Under the pieces are notes generated by a model. It had not been told where the DNA came from, searched no databases, and saw nothing but the letters and a program-made list of their open reading frames with translations. This document shows, one piece after another, positions 1-7,400 of a stretch of DNA of 10,361 bases. Within the stretch, counting starts at the first letter, position 1, and the number at the start of each line of letters is the position of its first letter. Source of the DNA: an uncultured Candidatus Woesearchaeota archaeon (GTDB lineage: Archaea > Nanobdellota > Nanobdellia > Woesearchaeales > 21-14-0-10-32-9); the NCBI GenBank assembly GCA_903891505.1, contig CAITEO010000094.1, positions 1 to 10,361 on the forward strand, given 5' to 3'. The position numbers and the translations under genes were made by a program.

Positions 1-1
1 G

Positions 2-67
2 AAGAAATTCGAGAAAGAAAAAATAAACTTCGCATTTCACACTCAAACTGTGCATCTGAAGAAGTAG
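2..67 (+). CDS. Possible C-terminal end of an upstream gene (partial)
   Basis: Frame 2 is open from the left edge to a TAG stop at 65-67 and would encode about 21 residues, lysine-rich and ending in HLKK. A T-rich, terminator-like tract begins at the next base, which is where the 3' end of a gene would be expected. The stretch is too short to identify a family. Frame 1 is also open from the edge, to a TAA at 166-168, but most of it is phenylalanine/leucine-rich translation of the T-runs and looks less like a protein. This is a weak call based on position, not on recognition. Confidence 0.25.
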   Translation, partial: KKFEKEKINFAFHTQTVHLKK

Positions 68-165
68 TTTTCTTTATTTTATGTTGTTTCTTTATTTTAT
101 TTGTGCCTGTATTTTTCTTAATATTCTATTTTTTTCTATGTTTTGTTAGTTTTGGTGTTTTTATC
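68..165 (+). terminator. T-rich terminator-like region for the upstream gene
   Basis: The + strand carries many runs of three to seven T within about 100 bases, with few purines. Archaeal RNA polymerase commonly terminates at U-rich stretches without needing a hairpin, so this looks like a strong or multi-site terminator for a gene to the left. It would insulate the operon that starts at 377. No confident gene is visible here on either strand. Confidence 0.45.
69..100 (+). repeat. Pair of perfect 14-nt direct repeats in the T-rich tract
   Basis: TTTCTTTATTTTAT occurs at 69-82 and again at 87-100, an 18-nt period. The copies are identical and separated by GTTG. They may be a duplicated U-rich termination signal or only low-complexity slippage. 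Confidence 0.6.
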
Positions 166-177
166 TAAGGGGTGTGG

Positions 178-210
178 GTTTTGTGAGGCTTTAAGCTCAG
201 TCACCAAAAC
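178..210 (+). repeat. Interrupted inverted repeat (possible hairpin) before the first TATA box
   Basis: GTTTTG at 178-183 pairs with CAAAAC at 205-210. Inside it, TGAG at 184-187 pairs with CTCA at 196-199, and CT at 189-190 can pair with AG at 194-195. G188 and bases 200-204 are left as bulges. The segment is less AT-rich than its surroundings. It could be the 3' hairpin of an incoming transcript or a DNA site. Its right arm overlaps the candidate BRE of the first promoter, so structure and promoter share bases. Confidence 0.45.
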
Positions 211-219
211 ATTTATATA
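204..219 (+). promoter_or_regulatory. Candidate archaeal promoter P1 (BRE plus TATA box)
   Basis: CCAAAACA at 204-211 followed by TTTATATA at 212-219 resembles the archaeal BRE/TATA consensus. With the usual 24-27 bp spacing, transcription would start near 241-243, leaving a leader of about 135 nt before the first gene. The expected start lies inside an inverted repeat and the first 11-bp repeat cluster, so a bound regulator would block initiation. Confidence 0.5.
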
Positions 220-244
220 TTACTAGTTTAGTATATTAGTAATA
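218..244 (+). repeat. Perfect 8-bp inverted repeat across the P1 start region
   Basis: TATTACTA at 218-225 is mirrored by TAGTAATA at 237-244 with an 11-nt spacer. The dyad spans from the TATA box to the expected start site, which is a typical operator position. TTAGTATA (228-235) and TTAGTAATA (236-244) also form a near-direct repeat. It is a candidate binding site for one of the two RHH proteins encoded just downstream. AT-rich sequence makes chance dyads more likely. Confidence 0.45.
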
Positions 245-258
245 CAATTGTCATACAA
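237..258 (+). repeat. 11-bp repeat cluster A (two units)
   Basis: A perfect unit TTGTCATACAA at 248-258 is preceded without a gap by TAGTAATACAA at 237-247, which differs from it at two positions. The junction makes the palindrome ACAATTGT. The same unit recurs in cluster B. An 11-bp period places the units on roughly one face of the helix, as expected for arrays bound by RHH dimers. This cluster sits at the expected P1 start. Confidence 0.6.
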
Positions 259-266
259 AGTATAGG

Positions 267-288
267 AAATAAGTAATTTAACTTATTT
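267..288 (+). repeat. Perfect 8-bp inverted repeat with 6-nt loop in the leader
   Basis: AAATAAGT at 267-274 pairs perfectly with ACTTATTT at 281-288, looping AATTTA. The right arm runs into T-rich sequence ending at 290. In a P1 transcript this would be a weak AU-rich hairpin with a short U-run, so an attenuation or early-termination role is conceivable. It lies between the two 11-bp repeat clusters. Confidence 0.4.
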
Positions 289-309
289 TTGTGTTGCAAT
301 ATACTATAT

Positions 310-341
310 TTGTCATACAATTGTCATACAATTGTAATATG
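310..341 (+). repeat. 11-bp repeat cluster B (two perfect units and a degenerate third)
   Basis: TTGTCATACAA occurs in tandem at 310-320 and 321-331, followed by TTGTAATATG at 332-341, which starts like a third unit. ACAATTGT palindromes form at the junctions, and the whole block is close to a dyad. It ends about 6 bp before the P2 TATA box, where bound protein would interfere with TBP/TFB. It is the best candidate operator for the RHH proteins. Confidence 0.7.
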
Positions 342-347
342 TTGGTG

Positions 348-355
348 TATATTTT
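348..355 (+). promoter_or_regulatory. Candidate promoter P2 (TATA box for a leaderless start)
   Basis: TATATTTT at 348-355 is centred about 26 bp before the ATG at 377, the spacing expected if transcription starts at or next to the initiation codon. The first gene would then be translated from a leaderless mRNA. This fits the GAGGGT at 371-376, which is too close to the ATG to act as a ribosome binding site for it. The repeats at 310-341 are immediately upstream. Confidence 0.5.
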
Positions 356-376
356 TTGTTTTTTTGAAACGAGGGT

Positions 377-616
377 ATGGGTTTGAGGCAGAAAACAGAG
401 GTCGTAAACGTTCGGGTTCCGGACGAAATTGCAGGATGGATAGATTCTCTTGTAGAAAAAAAACTCTTCTCCTCTCGTTCTGAAGTCATCAGACATTTTC
501 TAAGAGAGTATGTTCAGGATCAAAAAAACAAATCTAATTCTAATTCAACATCTATTTCTGCAGGACAAAATACACAAAGTACGCAAAACACCTCTAGTAA
601 GGGAGGTGGAAAGTGA
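377..616 (+). CDS. Ribbon-helix-helix (CopG/MetJ-type) DNA-binding protein
   Basis: This 79-residue protein has a short RHH domain: a beta strand at about residues 6-14 (VVNVRVPDE), helix A at about 15-29 (IAGWIDSLVEKK), a serine turn, and helix B at about 33-45 (SEVIRHFLREYV). RHH proteins dimerise and place the paired strands in the DNA major groove. The tail from about residue 50 is Ser/Asn/Gln/Thr-rich and probably disordered, ending in KGGGK. An in-frame stop at 365-367 limits the start to ATG 377 or TTG 383. ATG 377 suits a leaderless transcript from P2, while TTG 383 would have GAGGGT at a normal spacing. It overlaps the next gene by 4 bases. The repeats upstream suggest autorepression (inference). 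A role as a segregation DNA-binding protein is also possible. Confidence 0.85.
   Translation: MGLRQKTEVVNVRVPDEIAGWIDSLVEKKLFSSRSEVIRHFLREYVQDQKNKSNSNSTSISAGQNTQSTQNTSSKGGGK
602..608 (+). promoter_or_regulatory. Strong Shine-Dalgarno site for the second RHH gene
   Basis: GGAGGTG matches the archaeal anti-SD and sits 4 nt before the GTG at 613, fixing that unusual start codon. The site lies inside the last codons of the first gene and dictates its Gly-Gly-Gly-Lys terminus. Confidence 0.8.
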
Positions 617-918
617 AACAAAATAAAAAATCCTCTGCAAAATCCCAATCAAAAGATGTGATGATAAGTATTCGCGTCCCATCATCTCTTGTAAAAGAAT
701 TGAAGGATTTGACAGAAACAAATCATTACATGGATTTATCTGAACATATGCGCGCAATTATGCGAGAGAAATCTATGCAATACGTTGAGCCGTACCGCTA
801 CGAACTCTCTAAAATGAGGACGGAGATGGAGAATTCAATCTCAACTAACAAAGCAATAGAAGAGAAAAAGAAGCTTGTTGAGGAGCTAAAATTAATAATT
901 AGAGGGCTGAAAGAATAA
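613..918 (+). CDS. Second ribbon-helix-helix protein with C-terminal helical extension
   Basis: This 101-residue protein starts with GTG, supported by GGAGGTG 4 nt upstream and a 4-base GTGA overlap with the preceding stop. After a basic Lys/Ser-rich N-terminus (residues 1-14), an RHH domain follows: strand at about 15-23 (VMISIRVPS), helix A at about 24-36 (LVKELKDLTE), then helix B at about 42-53 (LSEHMRAIMREK). Residues 60-101 are charged and helical (KMRTEMEN, EEKKKLVEELKLI), probably a coiled coil for oligomerisation or partner contact. It differs from the first RHH protein in both flanks, so it is not a simple recent duplicate. The pair could form heterodimers or bind different sites among the upstream repeats (inference). 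Its TAA overlaps the next ATG by one base. Confidence 0.82.
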   Translation: MKQNKKSSAKSQSKDVMISIRVPSSLVKELKDLTETNHYMDLSEHMRAIMREKSMQYVEPYRYELSKMRTEMENSISTNKAIEEKKKLVEELKLIIRGLKE

Positions 919-3900
919 TGGAAAAAGAAAATATTGGGAGGAAGAAATATATCAGGCGAGTGCTCTTGGTTTGCGTTTTCCTATTTGCAATGTTTGCAGC
1001 AGTATTCTCTAATGCTAATGTTGATCCTACATATGTTGAGCTGGCGAATGTTACGCATTACATAACTGATTCAAGAGTAATAATTTATTGGGATACAACA
1101 TCGTCCGCAGATACTCTTGTTAAGTATGGACTAACAGCAGATAATTTGTCGAATTCAAGTTATATGGAAGTTAATACTTTAGCGCATGCAGTTGAGCTTA
1201 CAGGTCTTAATCCTCTTACAACATATTATTATGTTGTTAATAGTACTAATGCACTCAACGCATCAAATCAGTCCGATGTTTATAGTTTCACGACTTCACA
1301 AGACATAACTCCTCCTTATTTCAGCAATGTTTCTGCGCAGCCATTCTGGTCACAGTTGTATCAGGTTAACTATTCAAAGACTCAAACTTATTTGTTTAGT
1401 GCGACTTGGCAGGACAATTCAGAAATTGGTAGTGTAAGATTCGTGCATGATTTTGATGGCAATTCGTCGGATGTATTGCTTAATGATTCGAATGGAACTA
1501 GTATATACTCATATAGTCACGGGCCTTTTTCTGTAGGTACTTATCATTGGATGATGATTGCGAATGATACGGATGGGAATACAAATCAGACTCAAAACTA
1601 CTTGTATGTTGTGAATGCATCATCACCGTCGATGCAGCTGTTGCTAAATGGTGTTGCGGGCAACATCTCTTTAGAGCAAAAATCAATTATAAATGTTTCA
1701 GGACTTCTCTTAGATGGGGAAGGAGGGATTAGTGTAAGAGTATATAATTCTTCATCAACAATTAATCAATCCTATGTTAGTTACAATGGTAGCAACAGTG
1801 GAAACAGTAGTATGTCAAATGAAAGTGCTGCATCAAGTAATACAACAGTAAGTTTGTCTGTATATTTAGATGCGCCTGGAATGTATAACGTTACATTATC
1901 ATATAATGCTACTGCAAACTATACTAGCAGGGAAATAACTTATGTTGTGAATGTGACTTCAATAAATGTGAGTATGTTGCTTGATAATTTTAATTATAGT
2001 CTTGGCAATACTGTTAATTACAGGATACTTGCTCCTAATGGGTCCAATTTGACTGTTACTGTCTGCGGGCCTCTTGTTTCAGGTGGAGGATTTGTAGAGT
2101 GTAGAATTGTGTCTGGTCCTCAGATTCAGAATTTTGCATACTTAAATTATCATTCTATTACAAATAAATCAGGAGTATATAATCAAAAGGCACAGATTAG
2201 TTATAAGGGTTTAATTAGGAGTAGCGAGATAAATTATTCTGTAGCAAATAATATTGCAATATCATTTTCAGGGGATACAAGTCTGAAGACGGGAGTGCAG
2301 AGCAGGATTACTGCATCAGCTACGGGAGGGGTTGGAACTCTTAGTTATAATTGGACTTTGTCCAACGGTACAAAGATAAGTGGTCAAAATCTTAATACTA
2401 TATACAACACCGCCGGAACATATTCTGCAGTTGTGATGGTAACTGATGCTGCAGGAAATTATAATTCAACACCTATAAGTTTAGTGGTAAAGAATCATTA
2501 TAACATTACTGTGCTAGTTACTGATTCAAACAATGCACCAATAGAATCTGCGAGTGTAAGAATAGGTGATACTAGAGTGGATACAAATCAGGACGGTGAA
2601 GCGTTCTTTGATGTGTATGAAGATCAGTATACTCTCAAAGTTTCTGCATCAGGATATGATTCCTATGCTAGTAGTTTAACTGCTAATGCAAATAGTACAA
2701 TAAATGTTAAATTGAATGTTGCTACAGCATCATCTACAAATATTAGTTCTAGTGCGTTCTCAATACAGCTTATCTCTCCGCAGAATTATATGACTGTAAA
2801 TCCTGGTGATGTAACATTCCAGACGAATGTAAATCTCGGCATATATTCTTCTGCTACTTGTCAGTTCTATATTTCTCAAGATAATAGTGGGTGGTATAGT
2901 GTTATGGGCACTCTCGGTGTGACTACGACGGGGCAGATATCACATAATCAAACTCTTGAGTCAGGAAAATCATATTCGTGGAAAGTACAATGTGATACGT
3001 CGTCAGCTACATATAGTTCTGATATTTATAATTTGACTGTTCTTGGCGCTCAGCAAAATTCTGAAGTTGGATTGACTATATTGAGTAATTTAAGTTCACC
3101 AATAATAGATGCTGGTGAGATACGAAACAGGTTGGAGTCTGCGATAACAAACATTGAGGGTCTTGATATGGAAAGTAAGAATGATGCTGGTTCTTTGCAG
3201 GTTTCTGACAAGATTGATGCTGCACTACAGACATATGATAGAGCCATGAGAGATATAAACAACATAATTTATAGACGAGACTTGACTGTGCAGGAGCAGC
3301 AAGATAAGAAACAAGAATACTATAATACATTGCAGGCACTTGAGAATATCACACCATATAATGTGAAAACTATTTCGCATGATACATTCATAAGCTATCC
3401 GCTTAAGTCTGAGTTAATTAATATTTCAGAAGATTATCGAGCTCAGAAAAAAATTGTTGGTAAATTGGACTCTGAGAAGCTTATGGTGTTGCAAAATAAG
3501 CTTATAGTGACTTCAAGAGTTTCAAATGTAGAAATTACATATATCAATGGGAGAACAGAAGTTCTAACTCTTGTAGTTAAGGAGCTGAAATTGACTGATA
3601 ATGCAACAGATACGTTCCTTTTAGAAGCTGTGCCGAAAGATTTTGCTGCATCATCAGATGATATAGTATTTTTGAATGATGTTAAGATAATAAATAAAGA
3701 TCCACTTATTAGGATGGACAAGCAAAATTCAACAATATATTATGTGTCTAAGCAAATAGATCTTGCAGTTGCAAAGAGAAGCCAGACAATGGTGATGTCT
3801 GATTCTCTTTTCAGTACGAAGGGCGGAGTAAGTTCACTTACTGGCGCTGTGACTTTCACAAATATAGATTTTACTTCTCCTACAAGTTTGATAGTGATAG

Positions 3901-4445
3901 TGGTAATAATATCGTGTCTCTACATGGTTTATGCGTTCGATTTATTCGGAAGTGTTTTTGGTAATGGAAAGAATAAATCTAACAAAAAAGTTGAGGACAT
4001 ATTGAATCTTATTCGTGATGCAAAATACTTCTTGCAAACAAGTGAGGTAAATAAGGCAGATATGGTTTTTGCTGAGATAAAATTAAGATATGAGATTGCG
4101 CCTGATGATGTTAAAGCAGAAGTTTACAATGAATCCATGTCGTTGCTAGAATTAATTGATTCTGCGCAGCTTGATTTGCTGATAAAAGTAGCGGAGCAGC
4201 AGACAATGTATCCTGCGGAGCAAGAGGAAATACTATCATCAAGAGATGCGCTGAAGAGAGCTTATGAGTTACTTTCTGATCAGTTGAAGAACAAGTATGT
4301 TGATAGGATAAATTCAACGATAGATGAAGAGAACTCTGTTTTGAATTCTTGGCATACTAGAAGTCAGACTAGAAGTGTTTTAGGTAATCAGAATAATCAA
4401 AGTTATCAGAATAATAAAAATAATCAGGACAGAGGAAATGTTTGA
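918..4445 (+). CDS. Large membrane-anchored surface protein (FN3/PKD/Ig-like modules)
   Basis: This 1175-residue protein starts at an ATG overlapping the previous TAA, with GAGGG at 902-906 as a likely ribosome binding site. Residues 15-31 are a hydrophobic signal or anchor after KKYIRR, with possible cleavage after A33. Beta modules follow: FN3-like (about 37-127), Ig-like regions (about 128-445), PKD-like (about 447-526, GTYSAVVMVTDAAGN), carboxypeptidase-regulatory/PEGA-like (about 527-603) and another Ig-like (about 613-712). Next come a helical stretch (about 720-850) and a module with VPK at 905-907 and DP at 928-929, a pattern I associate with archaeal surface proteins. A transmembrane helix lies at about 989-1011. 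The cytoplasmic tail is helical and ends Asn/Gln-rich. About 45 N-x-S/T sequons precede the helix and few follow it, supporting an outside ectodomain. Its function is unknown. It may be an adhesin or the outer part of a complex with the next gene's ATPase. Confidence 0.85.
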   Translation: MEKENIGRKKYIRRVLLVCVFLFAMFAAVFSNANVDPTYVELANVTHYITDSRVIIYWDTTSSADTLVKYGLTADNLSNSSYMEVNTLAHAVELTGLNPLTTYYYVVNSTNALNASNQSDVYSFTTSQDITPPYFSNVSAQPFWSQLYQVNYSKTQTYLFSATWQDNSEIGSVRFVHDFDGNSSDVLLNDSNGTSIYSYSHGPFSVGTYHWMMIANDTDGNTNQTQNYLYVVNASSPSMQLLLNGVAGNISLEQKSIINVSGLLLDGEGGISVRVYNSSSTINQSYVSYNGSNSGNSSMSNESAASSNTTVSLSVYLDAPGMYNVTLSYNATANYTSREITYVVNVTSINVSMLLDNFNYSLGNTVNYRILAPNGSNLTVTVCGPLVSGGGFVECRIVSGPQIQNFAYLNYHSITNKSGVYNQKAQISYKGLIRSSEINYSVANNIAISFSGDTSLKTGVQSRITASATGGVGTLSYNWTLSNGTKISGQNLNTIYNTAGTYSAVVMVTDAAGNYNSTPISLVVKNHYNITVLVTDSNNAPIESASVRIGDTRVDTNQDGEAFFDVYEDQYTLKVSASGYDSYASSLTANANSTINVKLNVATASSTNISSSAFSIQLISPQNYMTVNPGDVTFQTNVNLGIYSSATCQFYISQDNSGWYSVMGTLGVTTTGQISHNQTLESGKSYSWKVQCDTSSATYSSDIYNLTVLGAQQNSEVGLTILSNLSSPIIDAGEIRNRLESAITNIEGLDMESKNDAGSLQVSDKIDAALQTYDRAMRDINNIIYRRDLTVQEQQDKKQEYYNTLQALENITPYNVKTISHDTFISYPLKSELINISEDYRAQKKIVGKLDSEKLMVLQNKLIVTSRVSNVEITYINGRTEVLTLVVKELKLTDNATDTFLLEAVPKDFAASSDDIVFLNDVKIINKDPLIRMDKQNSTIYYVSKQIDLAVAKRSQTMVMSDSLFSTKGGVSSLTGAVTFTNIDFTSPTSLIVIVVIISCLYMVYAFDLFGSVFGNGKNKSNKKVEDILNLIRDAKYFLQTSEVNKADMVFAEIKLRYEIAPDDVKAEVYNESMSLLELIDSAQLDLLIKVAEQQTMYPAEQEEILSSRDALKRAYELLSDQLKNKYVDRINSTIDEENSVLNSWHTRSQTRSVLGNQNNQSYQNNKNNQDRGNV

Positions 4446-4495
4446 ATTAAAATGGCAAAGTAGTTCAGAAAATTAAGAAAATTAAGAGATAAAAA
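4446..4495 (+). other. 50-nt gap with a tandem 9-nt repeat
   Basis: This is the only sizeable gap in the cluster. AAATTAAGA occurs twice in tandem at 4470-4478 and 4479-4487. No convincing TATA box lies at the distance needed for a start at 4496, and the purines before that ATG match the anti-SD only weakly. The ATPase is therefore probably read from the upstream transcript, perhaps at lower efficiency. Confidence 0.4.
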
Positions 4496-7400
4496 ATGAA
4501 AAGTAAAGAAAACGAAAAAAATAGAAGCAGACTAGGTGATTTGAAAAAATATTTCAAGACTAGTCTAAGCGGTTTTAGAAAGAAGTCTATTACTGTAGAT
4601 GAAGCTCTTGCTAATCCTAGAAAGAAATCTAAGTTATCTAAATATCTAAATAATAGTGTGCTTTTGTTTCTTGTTGCTCTAAGTCTGATAACACTTTTAG
4701 GATTTGGTGTCTATACTGGTTTTGTTGCGTATCATGAGGGGCAAGCAGGGTACATATATCAAATGGATATAAAATACATGAGGTACACAACGAACTGGGC
4801 AGGGTTGTATGGTGCTTCTTTTGGCGTCGGCGTGACACAGCCATGGGCATACAACATAACTCCAGGGAGTATGACTGAAGCTAATGTATTCTTTACTTGT
4901 TTCCAGCAAGGAATAGCTCATGAATTGTATGCAAGTAATTATACTGAAGCTGAGATAGATATGGGTTCACTTGAGCCGGCAACTGTAGATGATGTGGATA
5001 ATTATCTAGGCATTAATAGTTCAGCTTTTGATTCAGGATTTAATACATTCACTAATACAATGAGTATCTCTGTTGGGGCTAGAAATATCACTAATATTCC
5101 ATCAACATTTACAAAAGTTGGTGAAGGTTCTAATCAAACAGCGTTTGACATTGGTGTACTTAAAGATGGAGCAGGACACTTAGTATTTGTAGCTCATATT
5201 TACCCTGCACTTATTAAAGGTTTTAACAGTAGGTATTATAATTTTCAGATGCTTCTACCTGTGCCTGAAAATTCTAGCGTAGTGTATAATATTTGGAGTG
5301 ATCCAAATGATTTCTGCGTTGCAGGAGAATTGAATGCTGCAAAGATAGGGTTTGTGAATGGTACTGTAACTGATATATCAGGTAACAAATTAGAGAATGT
5401 CATTATTGTTGTTGGATCAGTATCAACAATCACAAACGCTCAAGGTGTATATAATCTTTCTCCTGAAGTTGGAGAGCAGAGAATTATTGCAATAAAAGAT
5501 GGCTACAAGGTTTATGAAAGTACAATTAATGTATCTCCTGATAATGTAACTGAGCACAATATAATGCTCGAGCTTGAAACGCCTCCGAATGAGCATAATG
5601 ATATTGGTCCTGACTTTAATCCTAACAAGGATACTTCAAAGAGTACAGATACAAGTACAAGTACTGCTGTTGGTCCTGGTCAGGCGCCTCCACAAGTTGA
5701 ATCTCCTAAAGTTATAGAGGGACAGGACTACATAATAACTTTGGATGCTATAAATAAGAAACTTAGGCAGAACGAGTTTTCGCAGGACATGATAATAATA
5801 CAGAGTATTAGAGCGTCCGTGATGACTGTTGACTTCAAGATTTTAGGAAATGTGTCAAACTTAACTCAAATTGATAAAAAAAGTCTTTCCATAGGTCCAA
5901 GATCTCAAGGTAGTGTTGCACTCACATTCTTTGCTAATATGTCTCCAGGAGTTTACACTGGAGTTCTGAATATGTCTGGCGGGATAAATGCGGAGATACC
6001 AATCACCATAGAGATACTGAGCAAGGACAAGATACCTGTGCAAGCGTTGCTTATTACAATGTCTGCACCGAATAAGAATCTTTATGCAGGCTCAACATTT
6101 ACATTCAGGACTGATCTTGTAAATCTTCTCTCTGACCAAGCATATCCCGTAAAATTATTTTATACAGTGCAGAGTTTGGATGGAAAAGATACATTATGGT
6201 CATACACTACAAATGTTTTCATAAAAACATCCATGTCGATAGTTAAGAATGTTGAGCTGCCAAGTAATCTTAAGGAAGGAGATTATATAGTCAGGGTGAC
6301 TGCTGAGTATCTTGATTTATCATCGAGTAGCGGTTATGTGTTCTCAGTCATACTACCATTTTACCAGTACATATTGTTTGGAAAATTCAGGGTATGGCAA
6401 GCAATACTTTCATTGTTTGCATTGGTAGGAATAATTATCGCGATTGTTATTTTAAGAAATAGGCTCGAGGAGAAAAAGAGATATCATTTGAAGGTTGAGT
6501 TGAGTGAACTTCCAAAGCAGGGGCCAAGAAGCATATGGATAGGTAAGATAGCTGAGAGTGACCACAAAGCTTACATGAATTTAGAGAATTTCAAAACACA
6601 TACTATAGTTGCAGGTTCAACAGGAGGAGGAAAGAGCTTCTCGGCACAGGTAATAATAGAAGAGATGCTGCTCAAAGATGTTGCAGTTATAGTTTTTGAT
6701 CCTACAGCCCAGTGGACTGGAATGCTAAGAAAGCTAACAAACAAAGGGCTTATGGGTTTGTATCCTAACTTTGGAATGAAACCAACTGACGCAAAAGCAT
6801 TCACGGGTAACATAAGGCAGATTAACAACGCGAGAGAATTAATTGATGTCAAGAAATATATGAAGCCTGGAGAGATACAGATTTTTGCAGTGCACAAACT
6901 TGATCCGAAGGATATAGATATTTTTGTTGCAAATACTGTAAGGGAAGTATTCCATGCGAACTTCGATGAATCTGAACCATTAAGACTTGTTCTTGTCTAC
7001 GATGAAGTTCACAGGTTGATGCCTAAGTTTGGAGGATCAGGCGAAGGATTCTTGCAGATTGAAAGAGCATGCAGGGAATTCAGAAAGTGGGGAATAGGTG
7101 TTGTGCTAATCTCTCAAGTTCTTGCCGACTTCGTCGGTCAAATCAAGGCGAACATTAACACTGAAGTTCAGATGAGAACAAGAGATGAAGGAGATCTTGA
7201 TAGGATAAAGATGAAATATGGTGGAGAAGTTCTGCAAAGTCTAGTCAAAGCAAGTGTTGGTACTGGTATGGTTCAGAACAGTGCATACAATAGAGGTAAG
7301 CCTTATTTTGTTACATTCAGGCCAATCATGCACTCAGTTACTAGATTATCTGATGATGAAATAGAGCAATACAATAAATTCAACGAGCAGATTACTCAGA

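Noticed and set aside
1..55. Minus-strand ATG at 55 reading off the left edge (about 18 codons)
   Set aside because: No ribosome binding site or clear promoter, and too short to judge. A divergent gene cannot be excluded.
1..168. Open frame 1 from the left edge to TAA at 166, with a hydrophobic Phe/Leu-rich translation
   Set aside because: The hydrophobic part simply reflects T-runs, and the frame-2 stop at 65-67 just before the tract is a more natural gene end.
237..341. CRISPR array interpretation of the 11-bp repeats
   Set aside because: Units are too short and directly tandem without spacers, and no cas genes are present.
289..483. Plus-strand open frame of 64 codons overlapping the first RHH gene in another frame
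   Set aside because: The second half is a frame-shifted shadow of the RHH gene, and the first half is low-complexity.
278..496. Minus-strand open frame of 72 codons opposite the control region and the first RHH gene
   Set aside because: It covers the repeats and an RHH gene with a clear domain; its composition is not protein-like and it has no start signals.
4452..4463. Mini-ORF (three codons and a stop) in the 50-nt gap
   Set aside because: Too short, and no signal marks it as a leader peptide.
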